Shown: in pieces, positions 9,398 to 17,604 of the stretch
Layout: each line of letters begins with the position of its first letter
Numbering within the stretch: the first letter of the stretch is position 1
DNA from: an uncultured Porphyromonadaceae bacterium
GTDB taxonomy: Bacteria > Bacteroidota > Bacteroidia > Bacteroidales > Muribaculaceae
Assembly: GCA_947176915.1 (NCBI GenBank)
Contig: CAMWSM010000009.1
Location: 1 to 50,921, forward strand
DNA: 50,921 bases
Direction of reading: 5' to 3'
Notes under the pieces: model-generated
What the model saw: only the letters and a program-made list of their open reading frames with translations
What the model was told of the DNA's origin: nothing
The model's database searches: none
Translations under genes and position numbers: made by a program

Positions 9398-10144
9398 TTA
9401 TGATCTTACTATGATGCTGCCGTTTGCCTGATGAGTAGCAAGGATCAGCATTTCTGCAATCTGAACGTGAGCAGGGGCTTGGGCAGCATAAAGAGCGGCA
9501 TCAGCAATATCATCGCCTACAAGAGGAGTGATGCCTTTATATACGTTATCAGCCCGTTCATCATCACCATGGAAACGGACATTACTGAAATTCGTTTCCA
9601 CAAGTCCCGGTTTAAGGAGGGTAACGCGAAGAGGAGTATGGGCAACATCAATTCTCAGACCATCTGTAATTGCTTTTACTGCAGCCTTCGTTGCGCAATA
9701 AACATTGCCATTGGCGTATGCGGCATCGCCGGCAACACTTCCGATATTGATTATATGTCCTTTATTTCGGGAAATCATGCCCGGAACAATCTCACGCGTG
9801 ATCGTGAGCAGACCCTTGATGTTGGTGTCAATCATTGTGTCCCAGTCGTTGTAATCCCCTTTATATTCCGGGTCAAGACCGAGGGCAAGACCGGCATTAT
9901 TGATAAGCACGTCAATATGTTGCCAGTTTTCAGGAAGAGATTTTAGAGCCATTTGAGCAACTTCTCTATCTCTGACATCAAAAATAAGGATATAGACGTC
10001 ATCTCCTCCTTCATCCTTTAATTCATTAAGACGGGCAACGTTTCTGCCCGTTGCAATTATCTTGTAACCGGCATTCAGAAATTTGCGTGCGCAAGCAAGA
10101 CCTATTCCGCTTGTAGCACCTGTTATTAAAGCGATTGGTTTCAT
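9398..10144 (-). CDS. YdfG-like short-chain dehydrogenase/reductase
   Basis: A 248-residue classical SDR. The cofactor motif is TGATSGIG (residues 8-15), NNAG is at 82-85 and the catalytic residues are Ser136, Tyr149 and Lys153. Arg34 in ATGRN after beta-2 suggests NADP(H). The stretch NNAGLALGLDPEY...DWDTMIDTN is characteristic of the YdfG group (3-hydroxy acid / L-allo-threonine / malonic semialdehyde reductases), so oxidation of a beta-hydroxy acid is the likely reaction. The ATG at 10144 is used because three extra upstream codons would require a TTG start. It has its own promoter box at 10177-10184. The substrate is inferred from family only. Confidence 0.88.
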   Translation of the reverse strand: MKPIALITGATSGIGLACARKFLNAGYKIIATGRNVARLNELKDEGGDDVYILIFDVRDREVAQMALKSLPENWQHIDVLINNAGLALGLDPEYKGDYNDWDTMIDTNIKGLLTITREIVPGMISRNKGHIINIGSVAGDAAYANGNVYCATKAAVKAITDGLRIDVAHTPLRVTLLKPGLVETNFSNVRFHGDDERADNVYKGITPLVGDDIADAALYAAQAPAHVQIAEMLILATHQANGSIIVRS

Positions 10145-10176
10145 ATAGATCAAAAATTATCTCGGCTATTGTCTTG

Positions 10177-10207
10177 CAAAGTTAATCAACAGGATTTAAA
10201 CAGACAA
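10177..10207 (-). promoter_or_regulatory. Bacteroidetes promoter for the YdfG-like gene
   Basis: The minus strand carries TAACTTTG (10177-10184), preceded after a 20-base spacer by TTG (10205-10207). The start codon is 33 bases downstream. Confidence 0.6.
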
Positions 10208-10267
10208 GAAGAGTTGATAAAATAGCGTTGGGTTATAAAGAAATTTTAAATAATGGATGGAATGTCG

Positions 10268-10275
10268 TAATTTTG
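10268..10275 (+). promoter_or_regulatory. Bacteroidetes -7 box (TAATTTTG) for the FNT channel gene
   Basis: TAATTTTG matches TAnnTTTG exactly and lies 56 bases upstream of the ATG. No clear -33 element was found at 19-21 bases. Confidence 0.55.
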
Positions 10276-10331
10276 CAGTCTCTAAGAAAGTGTAGGGATT
10301 TATAAAGCATTAATTCATTTAAGATTGTGAT

Positions 10332-10943
10332 ATGACTGTCAACGATTGTTTTAGGAGCGTAATAGCGGGAATTTGCATAGGAATAGCTGCAACGGTTTAT
10401 CTTAACGTCGGAGGGTTGGCCGGTTCAATACTATTCTCCTTCGGGCTTATAGCAGTAGTTTCATTGCAATTACTTCTTTTTACCGGAATTTCCTACATGG
10501 TTTGGGGTAGCGGCTATGGACGTCTTCTGGTGATTCTTGTCTTTAATTTATTAGGATGCCTGTTGGTGGCTGCGGTTACATCCACACCTGAATTAACTGC
10601 CTGTGCGGAGGGAATTATCTCAAAACGATTGACTCAGGGTCCGTTAAAGTGTGGTTTGCTGGCTATAGGATGCGGTTTCATTATGACAACGGCTGTTACT
10701 CAGGCAAAGGCCACTCCCCGAAATTGGCTCCCCTTGCTTTTGGGAGTGCCGGTATTCATACAATGTGGATTCCCCCACTGCATAGCAGATGCGTTTTATC
10801 TGGAAGTATGCAGTGCTGACTATCTTCGAGAGAATATAATGGAAATAGTCTGTTTCTATATGTCAATTGTCTTAGGGAACTATGCAGGATGTAACCTTTA
10901 TCGACTGACCGGACAGAATTTTATTAAAACTGTCGGGCAATGA
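10332..10943 (+). CDS. Short formate/nitrite transporter (FNT) family channel
   Basis: A 203-residue integral membrane protein with about six hydrophobic segments. Two FNT hallmarks are visible: LLLFTG (residues 48-52, matching the family ELFTG motif) and CGFPHCIADAF around His149, matching the GFxHxIAnM pore-histidine motif. FocA, NirC and relatives are usually about 260-285 residues, so this is a compact divergent member with short N- and C-terminal tails. Expected cargo is a small monovalent anion (formate, nitrite, hydrosulfide or lactate), and the sequence does not decide which. A LuxR-type regulator follows after 55 bases without a terminator, suggesting co-transcription. No pyruvate-formate lyase or nitrite reductase is nearby. 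Confidence 0.8.
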   Translation: MTVNDCFRSVIAGICIGIAATVYLNVGGLAGSILFSFGLIAVVSLQLLLFTGISYMVWGSGYGRLLVILVFNLLGCLLVAAVTSTPELTACAEGIISKRLTQGPLKCGLLAIGCGFIMTTAVTQAKATPRNWLPLLLGVPVFIQCGFPHCIADAFYLEVCSADYLRENIMEIVCFYMSIVLGNYAGCNLYRLTGQNFIKTVGQ

Positions 10944-10998
10944 CTTCCGACTTCTAAAAACATTTTTTCAATAACCATTTCCTTAAAGATTAAATCTC

Positions 10999-11772
10999 AT
11001 GGATGTTCTCCGAAAAGAGTTAGAAGAAATTTATTATTCCCAGAATTTAGAGGAAGAGGATTTGCCGGGAAAAATTCTGACTGAAAGCAGAAGCATTGCT
11101 GAAATATTGGCGTCGGAAGGTAAAGGAAGCACAGTAATCACTGATGCATCATCAGACACATGCTATATCTACGGAGGGGATTTTGGAATTGTAATTGGCT
11201 TTTTCTCCCAAAAAAATGATTGCAAAGAGGAGTCATCCAGCGATGAGGATATCATTTATGCCAGAATACATCCGGAGGATTTGGTTGATAAAAGGCTTTT
11301 GGAGTTTGAATTTTTTAAGTTTGTAGATAAGCTTTCTCCAAAAGATAAGCTTTCTTATAAAGCTACATGCAGATTGAGAATGAAGGATGCCTCGGGAAAG
11401 TATATCTATGTTGAGAACACCACCCGTTTGTTAAGATTGTCGCCTGCAGGAAAGATATGGGTGATTTTATGTAGTTATGATCTATCTCCCAGACAAGATG
11501 TGGAAAAAGGTATTTTTCCTAAAATCATTAATACGGCTTCCGGAGAGGTTACCGGACTGTTATTGAGTGGCAGACGTAAGAAAATACTTACAGAAAGGGA
11601 AAAGGAGATCCTTCTCCTAATTCAAGAGGGTTTTCCAAGTAAGATTATAGCTGATAAATTGAAAATTAGCGTTCACACAGTGAATCGTCATAGGCAAAAT
11701 ATCATATCCAAACTCAGTGTCGGCAACAGCATAGAGGCAATAGCAGCAGCCAAGGTGATGGATTTGTTTTGA
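10999..11772 (+). CDS. LuxR-type HTH regulator with PAS-like N-terminal domain
   Basis: A 257-residue protein. Residues 197-257 form a canonical GerE/LuxR DNA-binding domain (LTEREKEILLLIQEG ... IADKLKISVHTVNRHRQNI). The centre (about 86-165) reads like a PAS/PAC sensor fold (IHPEDLVDKRLLEFEFF ... YIYVENTTRLLRL ... IWVILCSYDLS). No membrane segment or receiver aspartate site is seen, so it is a cytosolic one-component regulator. It follows the FNT channel by 55 bases and precedes the MalS-like gene by 70 bases, making both plausible targets (inference). I recall similar PAS-LuxR proteins as common in Bacteroidales. The ligand is unknown. Confidence 0.85.
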   Translation: MDVLRKELEEIYYSQNLEEEDLPGKILTESRSIAEILASEGKGSTVITDASSDTCYIYGGDFGIVIGFFSQKNDCKEESSSDEDIIYARIHPEDLVDKRLLEFEFFKFVDKLSPKDKLSYKATCRLRMKDASGKYIYVENTTRLLRLSPAGKIWVILCSYDLSPRQDVEKGIFPKIINTASGEVTGLLLSGRRKKILTEREKEILLLIQEGFPSKIIADKLKISVHTVNRHRQNIISKLSVGNSIEAIAAAKVMDLF

Positions 11773-11793
11773 AAAAATGGTTATTTTTCAGTA

Positions 11794-11824
11794 TTGCCTG
11801 TGAGGTGAGGCAATTTTAATTTTG
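11794..11824 (+). promoter_or_regulatory. Bacteroidetes promoter for the MalS-like gene
   Basis: TTG (11794-11796), a 20-base spacer and TAATTTTG (11817-11824) match the -33/-7 pattern. The box overlaps an in-frame TTG at 11822, which rules that codon out as a start. The first ATG is 18 bases downstream. Confidence 0.65.
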
Positions 11825-11842
11825 CAAAAAAAAATTTTTGCA

Positions 11843-13546
11843 ATGAAAACTTTATTTTTTGTTTTGCTAATACTTTTCAGCAGTTTTGAGGTCAGTTCAA
11901 AGACAGAATGCTGTGATTTTTCATGGAAAGGCTCAACGGTCTATTTTGTTATTACAGACCGCTTCTGCAATGGTGATTCCACAAATGATGTGAATTATAA
12001 CCGAATTGTAGATTATGGGAGTGAGCGAATGAATGCGGCAACTTTTCATGGAGGTGATTTCAAAGGGATGCTTAAGAAAGCCAACGAGGGTTATTTTAAT
12101 GACTTGGGGGTAGATGTAGTGTGGATGACGGATGTGTATGAACAGATTCATGGGTGGATGTCAGGCTCCGGTTCCATAAATGATTTCCCTCATTATGGCT
12201 ATCATGGTTATTATCCTCTTGATTATACACAGATTGACAAAAATTATGGAACTGTCGCGGAATTTCGGGAACTGGTGGACACTCTCCATTCACAAGGCAT
12301 AAGGGTTATGTTGGGCGCTAATCTAAAAGACCCCGGTTATCCGACCCTTCTGGATGCTGTTCAATATGGTTTTGCTGAGACCGGTCTGTCAGAGCAGGAG
12401 GCAGCTGAACACATACGTGATTGGAGTTATGATAAGTTTTTTGAAGGAAGACTTGAATGGAAGGGGTGGTATGATAGGGATTGGATCAGGATGCCTGATG
12501 AGAATTGGGATGAAAATAATCCGCTTGAAGCTACCCTTTATGGCATGCCCGATTACAAGGATGAAAGCAACACACCGGTAAATATACCTGCTTTTCTGAA
12601 AAAGAAATGGAAAAAGGAGGGGAAAAAGAATGATCAGTGGGTAAATCCGGCAGCCAGACCTCTTCGGAATGATAGGGAATGGAGTCCAATGGAATATCTT
12701 ATTGCTTGGATCTCATCTTGGGTAGAGGAGTTCGGAATTGACGGTTTCCGTTGCGATATTGTAGAGAATGTTCACATCAATAGATGGAAAGAACTGAATG
12801 AGTCTTGTAATGAGGCTTTGGAAAAATGGAGAAAAAAACATCCTGAGTCGCCGGCTTCAAAATGGACAGATAGTTTTTACATGACAGGAGACTATGAGAA
12901 TGCAGGGATTGATTATAAACAGGATTATTCAGACGCTGGATTTTCAAGTATGGTCAATTTCTTTTTCCCGAAACATGGAGATCTTGATGGGATTGTCTAT
13001 ACGTGGCAGGCGTATGCTGACAGCATCGTTTCCAATTCTGACTGGCATCCTTTTAGTTACCTTAATAATTCATATCATAGGGATGCCGATATGTCTAACA
13101 TGATTGATTGCGCGACAACTCTTATGCTTTCCCCGGGGGTTGCACAGATATTCTATGGAGACGAAACCGGAAGAAAGCTTAGTGATGCCCGATTAAATGT
13201 TGACAGCAATCAGGCATTTCGCTCCGACATGAATTGGAATGATATTGATGAGGAACTACTCGATCATTTTCGTCGGCTGGGGAATATTCGAAAAAGTAAT
13301 CCTGCGATTTCTGTGGGTAAGCAATTGACATTGGATGCGCATACATGCGTCAGGGAAAATAACGGAGATAAAGTTTTAATAAAATTATATCCGGAGAATG
13401 GAAAAGCGATGGATGTTAAAGGAGTTTTCCCGGAGGGAGCAGTCGTAAGAGAATTATATGAAGATAACAGAAGCACCGTGAAAGAAGGAAAATTGGAATT
13501 TCCCTCTTTTAAGAATAACGTGGCAATTCTAAAAATTGAGCCATGA
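11843..13546 (+). CDS. Secreted MalS-like GH13 alpha-amylase homologue with degraded catalytic site
   Basis: A 567-residue protein with a signal peptide (MKTLFFVLLILFSSFEVSS). The GH13 barrel is clear: VYFVITDRFCNGD, HGYYPLDYTQIDKNYGT, GIDGFRCD and SPGVAQIFYGDETGRKL. It most resembles periplasmic MalS-type amylases. Only region II looks intact, with nucleophile candidate Asp305 in GFRCDIVENV. Region I, normally DVVMNH, reads GANLKD (158-163). Region III, normally MTGE, reads MTGDYEN with Asp350 at the acid/base position. Region IV, normally SSHDT, reads NNSYHRD (around 408-414). The Asp, Asn and His of region I, the Glu of III and the His-Asp of IV are thus missing or shifted. It may bind rather than cleave glucans. 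It has its own promoter and ends at the hairpin shared with dcp. The family is firm; inactivity is inferred. Confidence 0.85.
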   Translation: MKTLFFVLLILFSSFEVSSKTECCDFSWKGSTVYFVITDRFCNGDSTNDVNYNRIVDYGSERMNAATFHGGDFKGMLKKANEGYFNDLGVDVVWMTDVYEQIHGWMSGSGSINDFPHYGYHGYYPLDYTQIDKNYGTVAEFRELVDTLHSQGIRVMLGANLKDPGYPTLLDAVQYGFAETGLSEQEAAEHIRDWSYDKFFEGRLEWKGWYDRDWIRMPDENWDENNPLEATLYGMPDYKDESNTPVNIPAFLKKKWKKEGKKNDQWVNPAARPLRNDREWSPMEYLIAWISSWVEEFGIDGFRCDIVENVHINRWKELNESCNEALEKWRKKHPESPASKWTDSFYMTGDYENAGIDYKQDYSDAGFSSMVNFFFPKHGDLDGIVYTWQAYADSIVSNSDWHPFSYLNNSYHRDADMSNMIDCATTLMLSPGVAQIFYGDETGRKLSDARLNVDSNQAFRSDMNWNDIDEELLDHFRRLGNIRKSNPAISVGKQLTLDAHTCVRENNGDKVLIKLYPENGKAMDVKGVFPEGAVVRELYEDNRSTVKEGKLEFPSFKNNVAILKIEP

Positions 13547-13584
13547 CAAAAAATTGAGCGGTGGGATTCAGCCACCGCTCAATT
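13547..13584 (-). terminator. Terminator of dcp, shared hairpin with the convergent MalS-like gene
   Basis: A perfect 13-bp inverted repeat (13552-13564 with 13572-13584, 7-base loop) sits between convergent stops. On the minus strand it is followed by a T-run (complement of the A-run at 13548-13553), so it is a classical terminator for dcp and may also stop plus-strand transcripts. Confidence 0.85.
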
Positions 13585-13588
13585 CAAT

Positions 13589-15793
13589 TCATTCGATTAT
13601 CTTCGGACTAATCTTGGTTGTTTTCTTTGGGATTGCTTTTTCTCCATTAATCTTGAGATTAATTTTCGGCGCATTTGGATCAAGCCCATATTTCTTCATT
13701 AGGGCATCGGGAGTTGGCTTTTGCCCGCGGAACCGAACGAAGAGAGTCATGGGATCCTCACTGCCACCTTTTTCCAGAATATTTTCACGTAAGGAGTCAG
13801 CAGTTTCCTTATCGAAGATTCCGTTCTGCTCGAATAGTTCAAATCCATCACAGTCGAGAACTTCTGCCCACATATAAGTATAATAGCCTGCAGCATATCC
13901 TTCGCCGCCGAAAATATGTTTGAAATAAGGACTGTGATAACGATATTCCACCTCAGAAGGTGCTCCAAGGTCATTGACAACCTGTTGTTCGAAGGCTTCA
14001 ATATCGATATCTCCTTCGGGATTTAAAAGACCATACTGCATATCGAGCCAGGCTGCCGTAATTCTCTCCGCTAAATGGAATCCTGATCCGTGCGTGGATG
14101 AAGCTTCAAGTTTTTCTATCAGTTCATCGGGAATTACTTCTCCGGTTTGATAATGATGAGCGTAGGTTTTGAGCAATTCCGGTTCAAACGCCCAATGCTC
14201 ATGTATCTGTGATGGAAGCTCAACAAAATCACGATCCACGGAAGTGCCGGATTGAGATTTATAACGAGCTCGGGACAGCATTCCGTGCAAACCATGTCCG
14301 AATTCATGGAACATAGTCTCTACTTCATCAAGCGATAACTGTGAAGGGACATCAGCTGATGGAGCGGTAAAATTTCCTACATTGTAGTTAATAGGACGAA
14401 TATCATTTCCGTTCTCATCTATGTATGATGCCTTGAATTTGCTTGCCCACGCACCTTGGCGTTTTGATGCACGGGGATGGTAGTCGGTCATAAAAACAGC
14501 CACATGTTCTCCATTGGCATCGCGCATATCATAAACCTTAACTTCCGGATTATATTTCGGAGCATCCGGAATTTCGGTAAAAGTTACGCCATAGAGTCGG
14601 TTAGCCATCGTGAAAATACCGTTTCTAACCGAGTCAATCTGAAAATAAGGACGCAGCTGATTCTCGTCAATATCGTATTTCTCTTTGCGTACCTTATCGG
14701 AGTAGTAGTAATAATCCCAAGGCTCAATCTTAAAACCTAAACCGTCGCGGTCAACAATCTGCTGCATTTCTGCAACCTCCTCTTTAACTTTCTGAACTGT
14801 AGGTCCCCACATTTGCTGCATAAGTTTTTGTGCTTCTGCCGGGGAACCTGCCATTACACGCTCAGTCATATAAGTGGCATAATCAGGATAGCCCAACAAT
14901 TTGGCCTTTGCTGCCCGTGTCTTAAGGATTTCATTTATTACAGGTCGGTTATCATATTGTCCGGATGAAGCGAGAGAGGAATATCCTCTATACATTTTTT
15001 CCCTTAAATTACGGTTATCGGCATTTTTTAGAAGCGGCAGACGGCTTGGCGCATGAAGAGTGAAGACATATTTACCATCATAACCTCTTTTTTTACCCGT
15101 TTCCAGAGCAGCTTTCTTTGTAGCCTCTGGGATTCCTGAAAGTTCATTCTCATCCTCAACAATGAGTTCAAACTCATTGGTAGCAGCTAAAAGATTCTTA
15201 TTGAACTTGAGGTAAAGTTCAGATAGTTTATTGTTGAGAGCTTTAAGGGTCTCTTTGTCATTTGGACTAAGCAAGGCTCCATTGCGAGTGAATCTTGAAT
15301 AAGAACTCTCTACCATTCTCCGTTGATCAGGATCAAGATTCAGATTATCAAGATTGTCGTAAATCGTTTTTATTCTTTCAAACAATTTCGGATTCATTGA
15401 GATTTCATCATGATAAGCTGAAACAATGGGAGTGATTTTATCATTTATCTCCGATAGTTCGGGAGTCATGTCGGTCTGGGTCAAGGAATTGAATACACGA
15501 CTGACACGTTCGAGAAGAGTTCCCATCTTATCCATAGCCAGGATAGTGTTTTCAAAAGTAGGAGCTTCCGGATTATTTACAATTCTATCAAGATCTTGAC
15601 GAGCTTCCTTCAATCCCTCATCGTAAGCTTCAATGTAATGGACAGGCTTAATTTTGTCGAAAGGAGGAATCTCGTAAGGAGTGTTGTAAGGTGCGAAAAA
15701 TGGATTCGTCTCTGTGCCTGTTGTTGCCGCTTGGATGGCAGGCAGGCTTGCTAACAAAAGAAAAGCACACCCTGCACGTTTTTTCAAATTCAT
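13589..15793 (-). CDS. dcp: Exported M3-family peptidyl-dipeptidase Dcp
   Basis: A 734-residue zinc metallopeptidase of family M3 (thimet/Dcp group). The active-site motif HEFGH spans residues 496-500 (MFHEFGHGLHGM). The conserved C-terminal pattern YAAGYYTYMWAEVLDCDGF is present. A signal peptide (MNLKKRAGCAFLLLASLPAIQA) indicates a periplasmic or surface location, unlike cytosolic E. coli Dcp. It removes C-terminal dipeptides from oligopeptides, a plausible partner to secreted proteases. The ATG at 15793 is preferred because it begins the signal peptide; an in-frame GTG nine codons upstream would give a poorer N-terminus. Length is normal for the family. The promoter lies 118 bases upstream. 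Confidence 0.93.
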   Translation of the reverse strand: MNLKKRAGCAFLLLASLPAIQAATTGTETNPFFAPYNTPYEIPPFDKIKPVHYIEAYDEGLKEARQDLDRIVNNPEAPTFENTILAMDKMGTLLERVSRVFNSLTQTDMTPELSEINDKITPIVSAYHDEISMNPKLFERIKTIYDNLDNLNLDPDQRRMVESSYSRFTRNGALLSPNDKETLKALNNKLSELYLKFNKNLLAATNEFELIVEDENELSGIPEATKKAALETGKKRGYDGKYVFTLHAPSRLPLLKNADNRNLREKMYRGYSSLASSGQYDNRPVINEILKTRAAKAKLLGYPDYATYMTERVMAGSPAEAQKLMQQMWGPTVQKVKEEVAEMQQIVDRDGLGFKIEPWDYYYYSDKVRKEKYDIDENQLRPYFQIDSVRNGIFTMANRLYGVTFTEIPDAPKYNPEVKVYDMRDANGEHVAVFMTDYHPRASKRQGAWASKFKASYIDENGNDIRPINYNVGNFTAPSADVPSQLSLDEVETMFHEFGHGLHGMLSRARYKSQSGTSVDRDFVELPSQIHEHWAFEPELLKTYAHHYQTGEVIPDELIEKLEASSTHGSGFHLAERITAAWLDMQYGLLNPEGDIDIEAFEQQVVNDLGAPSEVEYRYHSPYFKHIFGGEGYAAGYYTYMWAEVLDCDGFELFEQNGIFDKETADSLRENILEKGGSEDPMTLFVRFRGQKPTPDALMKKYGLDPNAPKINLKINGEKAIPKKTTKISPKIIE

Positions 15794-15910
15794 GGGTTTC
15801 AAGATTTTTAGGTTTGACACGATTATGAAATATTTGGATTTATACTCTTCTTATATGCTTAACTTAAAATTTTTAACGGATCTTGCCAAGCGAAATCAGA
15901 AGAATATGTT

Positions 15911-15941
15911 CAAAGTTAACTAAAAAAATAAAATTTACAAA
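15911..15941 (-). promoter_or_regulatory. Bacteroidetes promoter for dcp
   Basis: The minus strand shows TTTG (15938-15941), a 19-base spacer and TAACTTTG (15911-15918), matching consensus sequence and spacing. This predicts an mRNA leader of roughly 110 bases. Confidence 0.65.
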
Positions 15942-16012
15942 ATAAGAATTCAACAATCCTTCAAAATAAAAAAAACGGTCTCTTCTTGACTCATTATGTA
16001 AAGAGAAATTGC

Positions 16013-16020
16013 TATCTTTG
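16013..16020 (+). promoter_or_regulatory. Bacteroidetes -7 box (TATCTTTG) for the GrpB-family gene
   Basis: TATCTTTG matches TAnnTTTG. It lies inside the longest possible reading frame of the downstream gene (in-frame TTG at 15986), so translation must begin downstream, at 16043 or 16064. A TTG at 15986-15988 is 24 bases upstream, slightly longer than the usual spacing. Confidence 0.55.
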
Positions 16021-16063
16021 TGGACATGAGGGACGGCAATATATGTTTAAGATTGTTTTGCTT

Positions 16064-16618
16064 ATGCAAGAGTTAAAAGAAAATAAGAATCTGAAGGAAA
16101 TGACGTTGGAAGATTTATGGCTCCTTTTCCCGATTATCATTACTCCCCATAATTCATTATGGATGAAATGGGCTGACGAGGAAATAGAATCATTACATCA
16201 CCTTCTCAAAGCATACAACCCAATAATAAATCATATAGGAAGCACCGCAATTCCTGAGATTCAGGCGAAGCCAATTATTGATATACTAATAGAACTACCT
16301 TATTCCGAAGAATGGAATAAGGTAATAGAAATAATGGAAACGCATGGATATATTATGATGGCTCAAGCCGAGAAGAGGTTAAGTTTCAATAAAGGCTACA
16401 CTCTATCAGGATATGCAGAAAAGGTGTTTCATATTCACTTCCATGAGATAGGGGATAGGGATGAGATAATATTTCGGAATTATCTTATTGCCCATCCTGA
16501 TATTGCAAAGGAATATGAAAGTCTGAAATTGTCGCTGCTGCCCCGGTATCGAAACAATAGAGATGGATATACAAAAGCTAAGACTGACTTTATAAAAGGA
16601 GTTATTGATTTGGCATAA
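16064..16618 (+). CDS. GrpB family (UPF0157) nucleotidyltransferase-fold protein
   Basis: A 184-residue protein of the GrpB/UPF0157 family, which adopts a nucleotidyltransferase-like fold. Visible hallmarks are the MTLEDLWLLFPI head, INHIGSTAIPEIQAKPIIDILIE (the GSTAxxGxxAKPxIDI motif with putative metal-binding Asp) and the HIHFHEIGD and IIFRNYLIAHP segments with YxxLK near the end. The biochemical role is not established in this family; some members are fused to CoaE or acetyltransferases. Starts at 16043 and 16064 are both downstream of the promoter. I chose 16064 because it gives the usual short head before MTLEDLW. It stands alone. Confidence 0.85.
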   Translation: MQELKENKNLKEMTLEDLWLLFPIIITPHNSLWMKWADEEIESLHHLLKAYNPIINHIGSTAIPEIQAKPIIDILIELPYSEEWNKVIEIMETHGYIMMAQAEKRLSFNKGYTLSGYAEKVFHIHFHEIGDRDEIIFRNYLIAHPDIAKEYESLKLSLLPRYRNNRDGYTKAKTDFIKGVIDLA

Positions 16619-16745
16619 ACTTTGGGAGTCCTGCTCTGCTTAATTACTAATACTAAATATTGGAACGAATTATTGAAGTTGAAAGGTATGTAAACTTTAT
16701 AAATTAGGAAGTTGTTATAATTCAATATCATTTAAACAATATACT

Positions 16746-17522
16746 ATGAAGACAGAAGAATTATTTGACCTCACAGGCAAGGTTGCTGTGGTGACCGGGG
16801 GCGGCGACGGCATAGGAAAGGGTTGTTGCCACATACTTGCTGCAGCCGGTGCGGCGGTTGTTGTGAGTGATCTTTCAGTTGATAAAGCTCAGGCAACCGT
16901 AGACGAGATTGTAAAAGCCGGAGGAAAAGCTACAGCCATCGCTTGCAATGTTCTTAAAGAGGAAGATTTGTCTGCTCTCATTGATTTTACGGTGAAGACA
17001 TACGGCACATTGAATATATTGGTGAATAATGCAGGAATGGGTGGAGGCGGACGCGAAAATCCATATAATATTGACCGGTCATACGTAGAGCGAATATATG
17101 CCATCAATGTTTTTGCTCCTTGGGAACTCTGTAAGCTTGCAGCTCCTTATATGCAAAAGTCAGGTTACGGAAGTATCATCAATATCACATCAATGAGCAG
17201 TATAAACAATGATCCCGGCATGGCAATCTACGGATCATCAAAAGCTGCCCTCAATCATCTTGCTTCAAATCTTGCCTACGACTACGGACCAATGGGGATA
17301 CGTATTAATAACGTTGGTCCGGGAGCGACAAGAACTCATGCACTTTCCACAGTGCTTACTCCGGAGATTGAAGCAAAGATGCTTGCACACACACCTATAC
17401 ACCGTCTTGGAGAAGTTTCCGATATAGCAGGTGCTGTTCTTTATTTTGCAGCCCCAATATCGGCTTGGGTAAGCGGACAGGTGCTCATGGTCAACGGAGG
17501 TGGGGTTCAGACTCTCGATTAA
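16746..17522 (+). CDS. hdhA: 7-alpha-hydroxysteroid dehydrogenase (HdhA-like SDR)
   Basis: A 258-residue classical SDR. The cofactor motif is TGGGDGIG (17-24), Asp42 after beta-2 predicts NAD, NNAG is at 94-97 and the catalytic residues are Ser149, Tyr162 and Lys166. The C-terminal third (GPGATRTHAL...LTPEIEAKMLAHTPI, and SAWVSGQVLMVNGGGVQ) closely follows the E. coli HdhA sequence as I remember it, much more than generic SDRs. HdhA oxidises the 7-alpha hydroxyl of cholic and chenodeoxycholic acids to 7-oxo bile acids, which suits a gut resident. It lies 128 bases after the GrpB-family gene and ends at a strong hairpin. Substrate is inferred from similarity; a generic SDR remains possible. 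Confidence 0.78.
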   Translation: MKTEELFDLTGKVAVVTGGGDGIGKGCCHILAAAGAAVVVSDLSVDKAQATVDEIVKAGGKATAIACNVLKEEDLSALIDFTVKTYGTLNILVNNAGMGGGGRENPYNIDRSYVERIYAINVFAPWELCKLAAPYMQKSGYGSIINITSMSSINNDPGMAIYGSSKAALNHLASNLAYDYGPMGIRINNVGPGATRTHALSTVLTPEIEAKMLAHTPIHRLGEVSDIAGAVLYFAAPISAWVSGQVLMVNGGGVQTLD

Positions 17523-17542
17523 ACTTGATATATAAATAAATT

Positions 17543-17578
17543 TGAGACGGATGAGAATATTAATCTCCATCCGTCTCA
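17543..17578. terminator. Hairpin between convergent hdhA and SIMPL-domain gene
   Basis: A perfect 11-bp inverted repeat (17543-17553 with 17568-17578) lies between the two stop codons. Neither side has a long T-run, but the position suggests a bidirectional terminator. Confidence 0.65.
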
Positions 17579-17604
17579 TTATTGTAATTAGACTGAAATA
17601 GTTG

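Noticed and set aside
9431..9946. Plus-strand open frame of 171 codons opposite the YdfG-like gene
   Set aside because: The minus-strand SDR has complete motifs; the opposite frame looks like a codon-bias shadow.
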